Part shown: positions 1-8,358 of the stretch, piece by piece | Numbering within the stretch: the first letter of the stretch is position 1 | Layout of the letters: every line of letters starts with the position of its first letter | From: HGM13233 sp900762805 | GTDB lineage: Bacteria > Bacillota > Clostridia > Oscillospirales > Ruminococcaceae | Reading direction: 5' to 3' | NCBI GenBank assembly: GCA_937993755.1 | Contig: CALKMA010000006.1 | Coordinates: 47,975-111,974, forward strand | Length of the DNA: 64,000 bases | Translations under genes and position numbers: made by a program | Notes under the pieces: model-generated | What the model saw: only the letters and a program-made list of their open reading frames with translations | Database searches by the model: none | Told to the model about the DNA's origin: nothing

Positions 1-30
1 AATCTGTTTTTAGTGTAAGGGGTGTCTTTT

Positions 31-645
31 ATGCCAAGCAGTCCCAAAATCAGGAAAGCGGCTATGCTGCAAGCCGCCTTGGAGATCGTCATAGAGCGGG
101 GATATCCCGCGCTGAATATCAAGGCCGTTGCGGCAAAACTGGGCTGCTCTACCGCGCCGATCTCATGGCAGTTCAAGGGGATGGAGGGCCTCCGGGCGGA
201 GCTGCTCCGGTACGCCGAGCAGTACGCGCAGGAGAAATATCCCGTTGCCGACGAAAACGAAGCGCTGATATTTGAAAAGCACGGAAGACGGGTCGTTGAT
301 ATGGCCTTTGATGAGCCGAATCTGTTTCGCTTTTTATATGCGGGGGAGAGCGGGCGGCCCCTGAGCATGGGCTTCCAATACATCCCGTCAAACAACGAAA
401 GCGGAGGTCACTGCCGGGGGCTTGCGGAGCTGCTGAAAATCACGGAGGCGCAGGCCGCGGATTTTGTTTCCGCCATGGTGCTGTATACGCAGGGGGTCGG
501 AACGGCGATCGTATTTGGGATCGTTAAGGACACAAAGGAAAACGCGTACCGGCTGCTTCGCCGCACCGGGATTACCTATCTGCGGGGGCTGGGCGCCGAT
601 GAAGAGAGCATCCGCCGTGTCTGGAAAACGGCGACTGACACCTGA
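31..645 (+). CDS. TetR/AcrR-family transcriptional regulator
   Basis: A helix-turn-helix regulator of about 204 residues. The N-terminal 50 residues have the TetR pattern: an initial helix (KAAMLQAALEIVIERGYPAL), then a helix-turn-helix in which AVAAKLGCSTAPISWQFKG is the recognition part. The rest is the usual variable ligand-binding and dimer half. The ATG at 31 is preferred over an in-frame GTG at 22 because AAGGGG at 17-22 sits about eight bases before it. The regulator leads a run of same-strand genes, so a local role is possible, but no target or ligand can be named. Confidence 0.85.
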   Translation: MPSSPKIRKAAMLQAALEIVIERGYPALNIKAVAAKLGCSTAPISWQFKGMEGLRAELLRYAEQYAQEKYPVADENEALIFEKHGRRVVDMAFDEPNLFRFLYAGESGRPLSMGFQYIPSNNESGGHCRGLAELLKITEAQAADFVSAMVLYTQGVGTAIVFGIVKDTKENAYRLLRRTGITYLRGLGADEESIRRVWKTATDT

Positions 646-715
646 AAAGCGCCGGGACGCGGGGCCGGCCGTAGCGCGGTCAAATCCTGCGTCTTATTTT
701 TGAAAAGAGTATACT

Positions 716-1222
716 ATGAACGCAATCATTTATACCACCAATACCGGCAGCACAGAGCGCTATGCCGGGCTGTTGGCGCACGAGACAGGGCTGCCCGTCT
801 GCTCCCTCGCTGAGGCCGGACGGAAGGTTTCCCCCGGCGCGGAGGTCATCTATTTCGGCTGGATCATGGCGGGCACCGTCAAGGGCTATGCCGAGGCGGC
901 CAGGCGCTTCAGGGTGTGCGCCGTCTGCGCCGTCGGCATGGGGCAGAGCGGGACGCAGACAGAGGAGGTGCGGAAAAAGAACAGGCTCCCCGCGGATATT
1001 CCGCTGTTCACGCTTCAGGGCGGCTTTGATGTGAAAAAGCTCACCGGCCTTTACCGCATGATGATGGAGGTCATGATCAGAACGGCGGGCAAGGGCCTTG
1101 CGGCCAAGCAGGACCGCACGCCGGAGGAGGACGATATGCTGGACATGATGCTCCACGGCGGCGAACGGGTGCGCATGGAGAATTTGCGTTCTGTGCTGGA
1201 TTGGTACAGAACACGGAAATAA
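716..1222 (+). CDS. Flavodoxin-domain protein
   Basis: A 168-residue protein that begins with the flavodoxin phosphate-loop pattern (MNAIIYTTNTGSTERYA, where TNTGST would bind the FMN phosphate). The length fits a flavodoxin or a protoporphyrinogen-oxidase-like flavodoxin. The C-terminal half (MMMEVMIRTAGKGLAAK, then an acidic stretch) is less typical of an electron carrier. It lies 70 bases after the TetR gene on the same strand. It probably binds FMN; the redox partner is unknown. Confidence 0.7.
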   Translation: MNAIIYTTNTGSTERYAGLLAHETGLPVCSLAEAGRKVSPGAEVIYFGWIMAGTVKGYAEAARRFRVCAVCAVGMGQSGTQTEEVRKKNRLPADIPLFTLQGGFDVKKLTGLYRMMMEVMIRTAGKGLAAKQDRTPEEDDMLDMMLHGGERVRMENLRSVLDWYRTRK

Positions 1223-1241
1223 CATCAAGGGAGTGGTCATT

Positions 1242-1652
1242 ATGAAACTTTACTTTGGAAACACGACTACAACCGTCACGACGGTAATGATTCTTGCGCT
1301 GCTTAGCTATATTGGCTATTCGTTCTTTAACCGCACCAACATTCAGTATTGGGGGCGCAGAAGCCTTGTCCTACTGGTGTTCGGTCTTGTGGTCTGCTGC
1401 TTTGCGGCGGCGCGGGACGGACTGGATAAAACCATTCAGTGCGCCATTGACGGAAGCTGTGCGCCGGGGATTTTTCCGCTTGTCAGCGTACCTGCCATCA
1501 TCGGCTGCATCGGTGCGCTGATTATTATCGTTGCCGCCATTGCCACGCCCATCACCAAAACGCAGCGGGCACGGGAGATATGGTTCTTTCTGATGTCCGG
1601 CGGCGCTGTGCTGAAAATCGTGACGATGGAGATCGCACGAATCATTCTCTAA
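1242..1652 (+). CDS. Small integral membrane protein, unknown family
   Basis: A 136-residue protein with about four hydrophobic segments, near residues 8-25, 40-58, 80-103 and 115-133. Cysteines fall in two clusters, one within a membrane segment (VVCCFAA) and one in the loop around DKTIQCAIDGSCAPG, so a disulfide or metal site outside the membrane is possible. The ATG at 1242 is chosen over an in-frame GTG at 1233 because AAGGGAG precedes it by about eight bases. No family is recognised. Confidence 0.6.
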   Translation: MKLYFGNTTTTVTTVMILALLSYIGYSFFNRTNIQYWGRRSLVLLVFGLVVCCFAAARDGLDKTIQCAIDGSCAPGIFPLVSVPAIIGCIGALIIIVAAIATPITKTQRAREIWFFLMSGGAVLKIVTMEIARIIL

Positions 1653-1667
1653 AGGAGATGAAAATCT

Positions 1668-2135
1668 ATGCCGCAGATGAACAGGGGCGGAAAATTTATT
1701 TATGGAATCTCTGTTGTTCGCTCGGATGGAGGCGTGCAGTTCCCCACACAGGCCGTTCAGGAGTACCGAATTGCCGATGAAGGGAAAATATACCTGTTTA
1801 CCGGGAGCAAGTCTACAGGCGGTTTCTGCGTGACAAGGCAGGGATTGCTGCTGTCCTCCAAGCTCGGCCACATTCTGACCGAAACTCCGGAACTTTTGCA
1901 TTATGAAGCACCGATGGGGACATTTCTTCCTTATAAGGGGCGCTTCTACTGTTGGACTGTAATTTCAGAATCTGGTGAAATCAGACTGACAGAGGAAATG
2001 ATGAAATTTCTTCATCTGAAGCCGCAAATGCAGCTTCTCTCCATCCGCAGCAGCGATATTGCCTTTACCATGGGCGCAAAAGGCCCGCTTTGGGAAAGGA
2101 CAAAGCATTTTGATGGTGAGATTCCGTTGTTTTGA
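1668..2135 (+). CDS. Conserved hypothetical protein with AbrB-like C-terminus
   Basis: A 155-residue soluble protein starting seven bases after AAAGGAG. The C-terminal third (SGEIRLTEEMMKFLHLKPQM) reads like a SpoVT/AbrB swapped-hairpin element: a beta turn, then a proline-delimited strand. That would suggest DNA binding, but the basic surface residues of known AbrB domains are not obvious. It follows the membrane protein gene with 15 bases between them, so the two may be co-transcribed. The AbrB resemblance is an inference from pattern only. Confidence 0.55.
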   Translation: MPQMNRGGKFIYGISVVRSDGGVQFPTQAVQEYRIADEGKIYLFTGSKSTGGFCVTRQGLLLSSKLGHILTETPELLHYEAPMGTFLPYKGRFYCWTVISESGEIRLTEEMMKFLHLKPQMQLLSIRSSDIAFTMGAKGPLWERTKHFDGEIPLF

Positions 2136-2154
2136 GGAAAAGAAAATAAGAATT

Positions 2155-2611
2155 ATGGGCGATCCGACAAAATTTCATTCCCTGTGGGAATACTATGCCT
2201 TTCATGTTGTCTTTGCCTGTCTGCTGCTTTCTGAGCTATTCATTTTCTTTTACACAAGACAACGCGATGCGCCTGACGCTGACGTGATCGTGGCGTGGGC
2301 GGAGGATGAACTCTGCGGATTTGCCATCGTGCAGTATATCGACAGGCCGGAATCAGCCTATATGTGCGCAGCACTTTTGCCGCATCGAGGAGTTCGGAGT
2401 GGATGCGCGGTATCGCAGATGCGGGATCGGAACAGCGCTGCTTGCCCTCTGCAGGGTGGAAGCCAGCCGTCGCGGGTTTCACCGGTTGACACTGGATGTC
2501 TGGACATTCAACGAAACGGCGCAGGAGTTTTACGAAACAGCGGGTTTTCATCTCTACCGGTGTCACTTGGAAAGTACCGTTTGTGCGACAGCGATGTGCG
2601 GCAATGCCTGA
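2155..2611 (+). pseudogene. Broken GNAT acetyltransferase
   Basis: The start at 2155 reads through a frame containing AWAEDELCGFAIVQYIDRPES, a typical GNAT central strand. The acetyl-CoA-binding part continues in another frame as IEEFGVDARYRRCGIGTALL and WTFNETAQEFYETAGFHLY. The frame changes near 2370-2385, so one or two bases have been lost or gained. The N-terminal 40 codons do not look like a GNAT start and may derive from something else. As it stands no complete acetyltransferase can be made. A sequencing or assembly error is the alternative. Confidence 0.7.
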
Positions 2612-2722
2612 TTTCTTACAAAAATGTTAGTTTCCCGCTTAAAATGCAAGAAGAAGCGATGGCCCGAAACAGCGCGCAGCGGTATGATATTTCGGATTTC
2701 AGAAAACAAGGAAGCAACGGAA

Positions 2723-3355
2723 ATGAAAAAATCCTTAACACAAAGGCTGGGGCTGCTCGGCATTGTCAGCCTGCTTTCCTATACGGCGGCGGTCGTATTT
2801 TCTCCGCTTGCCTATCCGGGCTACGATTGGATGGCGCAGGCGGTCAGTGACCTGAGCGCGGCCAACGCCCCGTCTCTGGCGCTGTGGAATCAGCTCAGCG
2901 CGCTTTACAATGTCTGCGAGGTCGTCTGCGTGACGGCGGTCTGCGTTGGCCTGCAGGGGCAGAAAACAAAACTGCTGCGCACGGGTGTTTATCTGTTTGC
3001 CGTCATGGAGTGGAGCTCGGCGGTCGGGTATCGGATGTTCCCGCTCGGCGACAGCGGTTACGCCGGCGCCTTTCAGGACGTGATGCATATGGTGATCACC
3101 GCTCTGGTGGTGCTCCTTTCCATCGCTTCACTCATGCTCATCATTATCGCCGGCGCGCGGGATAAAGGCTGCCGCTCCTATGGCGTCTGCGCGGCTACGG
3201 CGCTCGGCATGATGCTCATCGGCGCGGTGGGCATGAAGCTCGTGCCCGCCGGTTATTTCGGGGTCGTCGAGCGGTTCAGCGTGTTTGCGGCGACCGGCTT
3301 CAACGCGGCGCTCGGCATCCACCTGTTTTGCATGGGCGCAAAAGAGAAAAACTGA
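2723..3355 (+). CDS. DUF998-type membrane protein
   Basis: A 210-residue protein with six hydrophobic segments. The early loop YPGYDWMAQAVSDLSA is characteristic of DUF998 proteins, which carry a conserved motif there after the first helix; the family has no established function. The internal ATG at 2723 is used because the codons upstream of it overlap the broken GNAT gene and encode a charged, non-conserved stretch, and AAGGAAG lies just ahead. It ends 21 bases before the ClpP-like gene on the same strand. Confidence 0.75.
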   Translation: MKKSLTQRLGLLGIVSLLSYTAAVVFSPLAYPGYDWMAQAVSDLSAANAPSLALWNQLSALYNVCEVVCVTAVCVGLQGQKTKLLRTGVYLFAVMEWSSAVGYRMFPLGDSGYAGAFQDVMHMVITALVVLLSIASLMLIIIAGARDKGCRSYGVCAATALGMMLIGAVGMKLVPAGYFGVVERFSVFAATGFNAALGIHLFCMGAKEKN

Positions 3356-3376
3356 TCTTTGATAAGGAGTAAGAGT

Positions 3377-3967
3377 ATGGGCACGATCCCTTATGTTGTT
3401 GAACAGACAGGCCGCGGTGAGAGAAGCTATGACATTTTTTCGCGGCTTTTATCAGACCGGATCATTTTTCTCGGCGAGGAGGTGACCGACGCCTCTGCAA
3501 GCTCTGTTATCGCGCAGCTGCTGTTTCTGGAGGCGCAGGATCCGGGCAGGGACATTCAGCTTTACATCAACAGTCCGGGCGGCTCGGTCACGGCGGGCTT
3601 CGCGGTTTACGATACCATGCAGTATATCAGGTGTGATGTGTCCACCATCTGTATCGGGCTCGCGGCGAGCTTCGGCGCGTTTCTGCTGGCGGGCGGCGCA
3701 AAAGGCAAGCGGCTCGCGCTCCCCAACGCCGAGATTATGATCCATCAGCCGCTCATCGGCGGAAAGGGCCTGAGCGGCCCCGCCGCGGATATTCAGATCG
3801 CGTCCGAGCAGATGCAGAAAACAAAGCAGCGGCTCACGCGGCTCCTTTCCGAAAATACCGGCAGGACTGTGGATGAGGTCGCCGCCGCCACAGAGCGGGA
3901 CAACTTCATGTCCGCAAGGGAAGCGCTGGCCTTCGGGCTGATCGACCGGATCATCGACAAGAGATAG
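3377..3967 (+). CDS. clpP: ClpP-family serine protease (second-copy type)
   Basis: A 196-residue ClpP protomer, which would form tetradecameric chambers that degrade proteins fed by a Clp ATPase. The catalytic triad is visible: Ser98 in GLAASFGAF, His123 in MIHQPL and Asp175 in ERDNFMSA. The N-terminal YVVEQTGRGERSYDIFSRLL is the normal axial-loop and head region. The start at 3377 follows AAGGAGT. No clpX lies next to it and the neighbours are accessory genes, so this is probably a paralogue rather than the main clpP; that part is inference. Phe after the catalytic Ser replaces the more usual Met. Confidence 0.9.
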   Translation: MGTIPYVVEQTGRGERSYDIFSRLLSDRIIFLGEEVTDASASSVIAQLLFLEAQDPGRDIQLYINSPGGSVTAGFAVYDTMQYIRCDVSTICIGLAASFGAFLLAGGAKGKRLALPNAEIMIHQPLIGGKGLSGPAADIQIASEQMQKTKQRLTRLLSENTGRTVDEVAAATERDNFMSAREALAFGLIDRIIDKR

Positions 3968-3995
3968 ATAAGAGACAGGAAGAGGAGGACCTTCC

Positions 3996-4622
3996 ATGCG
4001 GAAAAGCAACGTTATCATTCGCCCTGAGGCAGAGGCGGATTACCGAAAAACAGAAGCCCTTATCAGAGAGGCGTTCTGGAACGTATACGGCCCCGGCTGT
4101 AAGGAGCACTATGTGCTGCACTGCTGCCGGAAGGATCCCGCTTTTGTTCCGGAATTGGATCTTGTCATGGAGCTGGACGGCGAGCTGATCGGACAGGTGA
4201 TCTATGTGCGCTCGGAGATCCGGTGCGACGACGGACGAAAAATACCGATCATGACCTTCGGACCGATCAGCATTGCGCCGGCGCTCCAGCGGAGGGGCTA
4301 CGGAAAGCTGCTGCTTGATCATTCCATGGAAAAGGCTGAAAAAATGGGGGCCGGCGCGCTGGCCATCACCGGAAATATGGATTTTTACGGCTGCTCCGGC
4401 TTTGTGCCCGCCAGGACAAGGGGCATTCGCTATGCCGACGATCCGAACGCGGACTATTTCCTCATCAGGGAGCTGACGCCCGGCTTTCTGGACGGCGTTT
4501 CCGGCACATATCATGACCCGGAAATATATTTCGTGTGCGAGCGCGATCCGCGGGGCTTTGAAGAATTTGAAGCAGCCTTTCCGCCGAAGACCAAACGGAA
4601 GCTGCCGGGGCAGCTGCTCTGA
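3996..4622 (+). CDS. GNAT-family N-acetyltransferase
   Basis: A 208-residue GNAT-fold protein that would transfer acetyl from acetyl-CoA to an unknown amine. The acetyl-CoA loop is PALQRRGYGKLLLDHSMEKA, matching the Q/RxxGxG/A motif, and it is preceded by a beta-4 strand (MTFGPISIA). GNMDFYGCSGFVPA is the usual motif B region. The C-terminal 60 residues are an extension with a possible role in substrate binding. It resembles YhbS-type predicted acetyltransferases. The start is supported by GAAGAGGAGG just upstream. Confidence 0.85.
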   Translation: MRKSNVIIRPEAEADYRKTEALIREAFWNVYGPGCKEHYVLHCCRKDPAFVPELDLVMELDGELIGQVIYVRSEIRCDDGRKIPIMTFGPISIAPALQRRGYGKLLLDHSMEKAEKMGAGALAITGNMDFYGCSGFVPARTRGIRYADDPNADYFLIRELTPGFLDGVSGTYHDPEIYFVCERDPRGFEEFEAAFPPKTKRKLPGQLL

Positions 4623-4649
4623 GCGGCAGCACGACAAAAGGAGAAAAGC

Positions 4650-5285
4650 ATGATCCCGAATTGGAAAATATATCCCCGCAGTCAGGGGCACAGTACGGTT
4701 TATTTGAAAAATGTCGTTACCGACCCCTTTATTGAGGTCGGAGAATATACGACCTATGACGACTTTGTCCGCGATCCGCGCGATTTTCAGCGGAACAATG
4801 TGCTTTACCATTACCCGGAATGCAATCACGACAGGCTGAGGATCGGCCGCTTCTGCTCCATCGCCTGCGGTGCAAAATTTATCTTTAACGCCGCCAATCA
4901 CGCGCTCGGAAGCCTGTCCACCTATCCGTTCCCCATTTTCTTTGAAGAATGGGGGCTGCCCACGGATACCGACTCGATCGCCGGCGCGTGGGATAACAAG
5001 GGCGATATCATCATCGGAAACGATGTCTGGATCGGCTATGAGGCGGTGATCCTCTCCGGCGTGACTGTCGGCGACGGCGCTGTTATCGGTACGCGGGCGG
5101 TGGTGACAAAGGATGTGCCGCCCTATACGATCGTCGGCGGCGTGCCGGCCAGACCCATCCGCAAACGGTTTGACGAGGCTGCGGCCGCCCGTCTGGAGCA
5201 GCTGCGCTGGTGGGACTGGGACGAGGAGCGTATCAGGCAGAATATGGCGGCGATACAGTCAGGGAACCTTGACGCGCTGCGGTAA
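4650..5285 (+). CDS. Vat/CatB-like hexapeptide acetyltransferase
   Basis: A 211-residue left-handed beta-helix acetyltransferase of the xenobiotic acetyltransferase family. The organisation closely follows streptogramin A acetyltransferases: an N-terminal VEVGEYTTYDD-type segment, LYHYPECN, GRFCSIACGAKFIFNAANH with the catalytic His84, then hexapeptide turns (GNDVWIGYEAVI, GVTVGDGAVIG) and the C-terminal WWDWDEE helix. Such enzymes acetylate a hydroxyl of streptogramin A or chloramphenicol; many relatives have unknown substrates, so resistance is not shown. It lies in a run of small-molecule-modifying genes, 27 bases after the GNAT. Confidence 0.88.
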   Translation: MIPNWKIYPRSQGHSTVYLKNVVTDPFIEVGEYTTYDDFVRDPRDFQRNNVLYHYPECNHDRLRIGRFCSIACGAKFIFNAANHALGSLSTYPFPIFFEEWGLPTDTDSIAGAWDNKGDIIIGNDVWIGYEAVILSGVTVGDGAVIGTRAVVTKDVPPYTIVGGVPARPIRKRFDEAAAARLEQLRWWDWDEERIRQNMAAIQSGNLDALR

Positions 5286-5298
5286 GAGGGAGAAGAGC

Positions 5299-6207
5299 AT
5301 GGACAATAAAAGCAGCGTTACCGCCCTGATGAGTGCGTTCGGGCGGGCGTATCACGCGGAAAATGAAGAGCGGCCGGTGTTCCGGGATCACCTGGCAAGG
5401 GAGCTGATGAGCGAGGAGGAATACCGTGCGGTCCGGGACTATGTGCTCGGCGGCGCGCAGTTTTTTGAGCCGGATGCCGACCCGAAATGCTGCTGGCCGA
5501 AGGAGCTGCTCCGAAGGCTTGTGAACGTGCATATTGCGCCGTCGCCGCTCTGCCGCGCGGCCTATACGGAGGCGGCCTTGAAAACCGCCGTGCTGACCGG
5601 AGCCGAGCAGTATGTCATCCTCGGCGCGGGGCTTGATACCTTCGCGTTCCGTGAGACCGGCCTTATGAGCCGGCTTCGCGTGTTTGAGGTGGATCATCCG
5701 CTGACGCAGGCCGACAAAAAGGAGCGGATCGCCCGTGTCGGCTGGACAGTGCCCGAAAATCTCGCCTTTGTCCCGGTCGATTTCACAAAGGACAGCCTTA
5801 CGGAAAAGCTGCTCTCCCGCGGCTTCCGGCAAACGGCAAAGGCCTTCTTCTCATGGCTGGGGGTGACCTATTACCTCGCGCCGGAAACGATCGACAAAAC
5901 GCTGGGTGAGCTTGCCGCTCTGGGCTCGGACGGCAGCACGCTGGTATTCGATTACCCCGACGACGGCTTTTTCACCGCGCCCGAAAGGCGGGTGCAGAAC
6001 ACCCTCCTGATGGCGCAGGCGGGCGGCGAGGCGATGCAGTCGTCCTTTTCGTATTCCGAGCTGGAAAAGCTGCTGGAAAAGCATGGCTTCCTGATCTATG
6101 AGCTTCTGACGCCGGAGGACATTCAAAGGGAGCTCATCGACAGGAGCGGCGCGGATATGAAGGCCCTTGAGCATGTCAACTACTGCCTTGCCGTGAAAAA
6201 GAAATAA
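5299..6207 (+). CDS. SAM-dependent methyltransferase, LCMT/TIGR00027-like
   Basis: A 302-residue class I methyltransferase. The SAM-binding core is visible as YVILGAGLDTFAFRE (motif I, GAGLDT) near residue 105 and FEVDHPLTQADKKERI (acidic motif II). VTYYLAPETIDKTLGEL and STLVFDYPDD fit the leucine carboxyl methyltransferase-like superfamily. The substrate is unknown. The start at 5299 follows GAGGGAGAAG; a longer in-frame extension upstream would overlap the acetyltransferase gene and looks non-coding. It is 13 bases from the preceding gene. Confidence 0.85.
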   Translation: MDNKSSVTALMSAFGRAYHAENEERPVFRDHLARELMSEEEYRAVRDYVLGGAQFFEPDADPKCCWPKELLRRLVNVHIAPSPLCRAAYTEAALKTAVLTGAEQYVILGAGLDTFAFRETGLMSRLRVFEVDHPLTQADKKERIARVGWTVPENLAFVPVDFTKDSLTEKLLSRGFRQTAKAFFSWLGVTYYLAPETIDKTLGELAALGSDGSTLVFDYPDDGFFTAPERRVQNTLLMAQAGGEAMQSSFSYSELEKLLEKHGFLIYELLTPEDIQRELIDRSGADMKALEHVNYCLAVKKK

Positions 6208-6231
6208 GACGTTTTCAAAAAGGAGAAGCAA

Positions 6232-6720
6232 ATGAATAACAGGGCGTTGGTCGTGATCGATCTTCAGAATGATATCACGAAGAATTACAGGGATATCATA
6301 GACAATGTAAACCGGGCCGTTGACTGGGCCGCCGGCGAGGCGATGGCGGTGCTCTATATCCGCCACAACAACCTCTCCGCCGGCACAAGGACCTTCAAGC
6401 CCGATACGCACGGCGCCGCCTTTGTCCCGGAGCTGAAGCTCTCGTCGGAGCATATTTTCACCAAAACGAAAAGCAATACCCTGACCAGCGAGGACTTTGC
6501 GGCTTTTATCCGGCAGAACGGCATCACCGGATTTTATGTTGCCGGGGCGGACGCCACGGCCTGCATCAAATCCACCTGCTACAATATAGCGAAATCGGGC
6601 TATACCGTCCATGTGCTTTCGGACTGCATTACCAGCTACGACAAGAGCAGGCTCGGCGAGATGCTTGCCTATTACGCGGACAAGGGCTGCTCGGTCACAA
6701 CGCTGGGAGAGCTGCTGTGA
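6232..6720 (+). CDS. Isochorismatase-family cysteine hydrolase
   Basis: A 162-residue cysteine hydrolase. The catalytic set is visible: Asp10 in VVIDLQND, a lysine at 78 or 80 in FTKTKSN, and Cys111 in GADATACIKST, the usual Asp-Lys-Cys triad of isochorismatase, nicotinamidase and related amidases. Nothing in the sequence fixes the substrate. Its stop overlaps the GTG start of the next gene, implying translational coupling with the CAT-like acetyltransferase. Confidence 0.87.
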   Translation: MNNRALVVIDLQNDITKNYRDIIDNVNRAVDWAAGEAMAVLYIRHNNLSAGTRTFKPDTHGAAFVPELKLSSEHIFTKTKSNTLTSEDFAAFIRQNGITGFYVAGADATACIKSTCYNIAKSGYTVHVLSDCITSYDKSRLGEMLAYYADKGCSVTTLGELL

Positions 6721-7346
6721 AGCCGGCTGTTATCGACCCGAAGGCCACCGAACGGGCGGCGGCCTATGCCCTTTGGATGGACGCGCCGAATCCCATGGTG
6801 ACCTTCTTCAAAACACTGGATGTCACCCCGCTGGTGAGGCTCAGCCGCAGGCGCGGCCTGAGGTTCAATATGCTGCTGTGCTGGTGCATCGGCAGGGCGG
6901 CCGGCGAGGTGAAGGAGTTCTATCTGCTTCCCGTCGGGCGCGAGCTGCTGCTCTATGACACGCTGGCCGTGAACACCATCGTGAGGAACAAGCGCGGCGG
7001 GATCAGCTCCTGCGATGTGCCGTTCAGCCGGGAGCTTGCGCGGTTCAACGCCGACTATCTGCGCCTGACGCGCGCGGCGGCCGAGCACTGTGAGGACCAT
7101 GGCCTGACGGAGAGCATGGTCATCGGCACCTCGGCCATTATCGACACCGAGCTCGACGGCGCGGTGGGCATGAACAGCGGCATTTTCAACAATCCCTTCC
7201 TCATCTGGGGCAGGTACCGCCGCGGCCTTATCAGAACCGCGCTGACGGTCTCCTTCCAGTTTCATCACACACAGATGGACGGCGCGCACGCGGGGCGTTT
7301 TCTGGCTCTCCTGCAGAAGCATATCGACGCGTGTAAAAAGGCATGA
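6717..7346 (+). CDS. Chloramphenicol acetyltransferase-like (CAT fold) protein
   Basis: A 209-residue member of the CAT family, which acetylates small hydroxylated molecules as trimers. The catalytic HHxxxDG motif is HHTQMDG, with His184 the likely base. The expected CAT order is kept: an N-terminal strand (PMVTFFKTLDVTPLV), a central NMLLCWCIGRAA helix and a C-terminal VSFQFHH strand. True resistance and non-resistance CAT homologues cannot be separated by eye. It starts with GTG at 6717, overlapping the upstream stop by four bases, and is itself overlapped by the next gene. Confidence 0.85.
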   Translation: MKPAVIDPKATERAAAYALWMDAPNPMVTFFKTLDVTPLVRLSRRRGLRFNMLLCWCIGRAAGEVKEFYLLPVGRELLLYDTLAVNTIVRNKRGGISSCDVPFSRELARFNADYLRLTRAAAEHCEDHGLTESMVIGTSAIIDTELDGAVGMNSGIFNNPFLIWGRYRRGLIRTALTVSFQFHHTQMDGAHAGRFLALLQKHIDACKKA

Positions 7347-7360
7347 AGAAAGGAACGGCT

Positions 7361-7681
7361 ATGGCAACACGAAAAGAATATCTGAATTATGTCCTTGACC
7401 AGCTTTCCGGCGTGGAGGGCATTTCGCACCGCGCCATGATGGGCGAATATATCATATATCTGCGCGGCCGGGTTGCCGCTTATATCTGCGACGGCCGTCT
7501 GCTTGTAAAGCCGGTGGCCGCCGCGCGGGCGCTGCTGCCGGACGCGCCGCTGGAGCCGCCCTATCCGGGCGCGCGGGAAATGCTGCTTGTTGAGGATACC
7601 GATGACAGCGGATTTCTCCAGCGGCTGTTTGAGACGATCTATCCCGAACTGCCGGCGCCGGGGGAGAAGAAAAAGAAGTGA
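7361..7681 (+). CDS. TfoX N-terminal-domain protein
   Basis: A 106-residue protein consisting of a TfoX N-terminal domain only: YVLDQLSGVEGISHRAMMGEYIIYLRGRVAAYICDGRLLVKP is the characteristic strand pattern. In gamma-proteobacteria the domain belongs to a competence regulator; stand-alone copies in Clostridia have no assigned role. ATG 7361 is chosen because AAAGGA lies eight bases before it, although an ATG at 7343 overlapping the previous stop is also possible. The stop overlaps the GTG of the next gene. Confidence 0.8.
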   Translation: MATRKEYLNYVLDQLSGVEGISHRAMMGEYIIYLRGRVAAYICDGRLLVKPVAAARALLPDAPLEPPYPGAREMLLVEDTDDSGFLQRLFETIYPELPAPGEKKKK

Positions 7682-8295
7682 GCGCCAAGATACGGATCAT
7701 TGACGACGACGCGGATATAGGCAATCTGGAGCAGGAGGTTCTGGAGCGGGCGGGCTACGCGGTGCTCCGCGCCTATTCCGGCACCGAGGCGCTGCTTCTG
7801 CTGAAGGATACCCCCCCCGATCTGATCCTGCTTGATCTGATGCTGCCGGGGCTGTCCGGCGAGGAGGTCCTGCCGCGGCTTCGCGGCATTCCCGTGATCG
7901 TGGTCAGCGCCAGGGCGGCCAAGGGGATCGAGTGGGAGCTGGAGCTGCCCCGCCAGACCTACTACGGCAGCGAGGCCCTGCTGGAGCAGGTCTGGGTCAA
8001 TGTTCTTGACAACGCCGTCAAGCATTCTCCCGCGGGCGGCGGCATCGCGGTGGAGCTTTCCCGGTCGGACGGAGGTCTTGCGGTCTGCATCACCGATCAC
8101 GGCGACGGAATGACCGAGGAGGTTCAGAAGCATATGTTTGAAAAGCTCTATCAGGGGGACAGCTCCCGCAAGGCAGAGGGCAGCGGACTGGGGCTGGCGC
8201 TGGTCAAGCGCATCATCGAGCTCTGCCGCGGCTCCATTGCGGTCGAGAGCACCCCCGGCCGCGGGACGGCTTTTACGGTGCGGCTTCCGCTGTAG
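7678..8295 (+). CDS. Receiver-HATPase fusion, probable deletion product of a two-component pair
   Basis: A 205-residue protein. Residues 1-80 are the first two thirds of a response-regulator receiver domain: acidic cluster IIDDDAD, phospho-acceptor Asp53 in LLDLMLPG, and the conserved Ser77 strand (VIVVSARAA). At about residue 81 the sequence switches in frame to the ATP-binding half of a sensor kinase: N box VWVNVLDNAVKHSP, G1 box DHGDGM and G2 box GSGLGLAL. Missing are the receiver lysine strand, the whole DNA-binding domain, and the kinase's sensor, membrane and HisKA dimerisation parts. A deletion from a regulator-kinase gene pair explains this simply. It is unlikely to work as a normal regulator. 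GTG start overlapping the upstream stop. Confidence 0.8.
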   Translation: MSAKIRIIDDDADIGNLEQEVLERAGYAVLRAYSGTEALLLLKDTPPDLILLDLMLPGLSGEEVLPRLRGIPVIVVSARAAKGIEWELELPRQTYYGSEALLEQVWVNVLDNAVKHSPAGGGIAVELSRSDGGLAVCITDHGDGMTEEVQKHMFEKLYQGDSSRKAEGSGLGLALVKRIIELCRGSIAVESTPGRGTAFTVRLPL

Positions 8296-8358
8296 TTTAC
8301 CGTGCGTTGTCCTTGCTGTGTTAGAATGGCATCAACTGAATTTGGGAGGAATGATTTT

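Noticed and set aside
4650..5285. Calling this a streptogramin resistance gene (vat)
   Set aside because: The fold and catalytic His fit, but many close relatives have other substrates, so only Vat-like is claimed.
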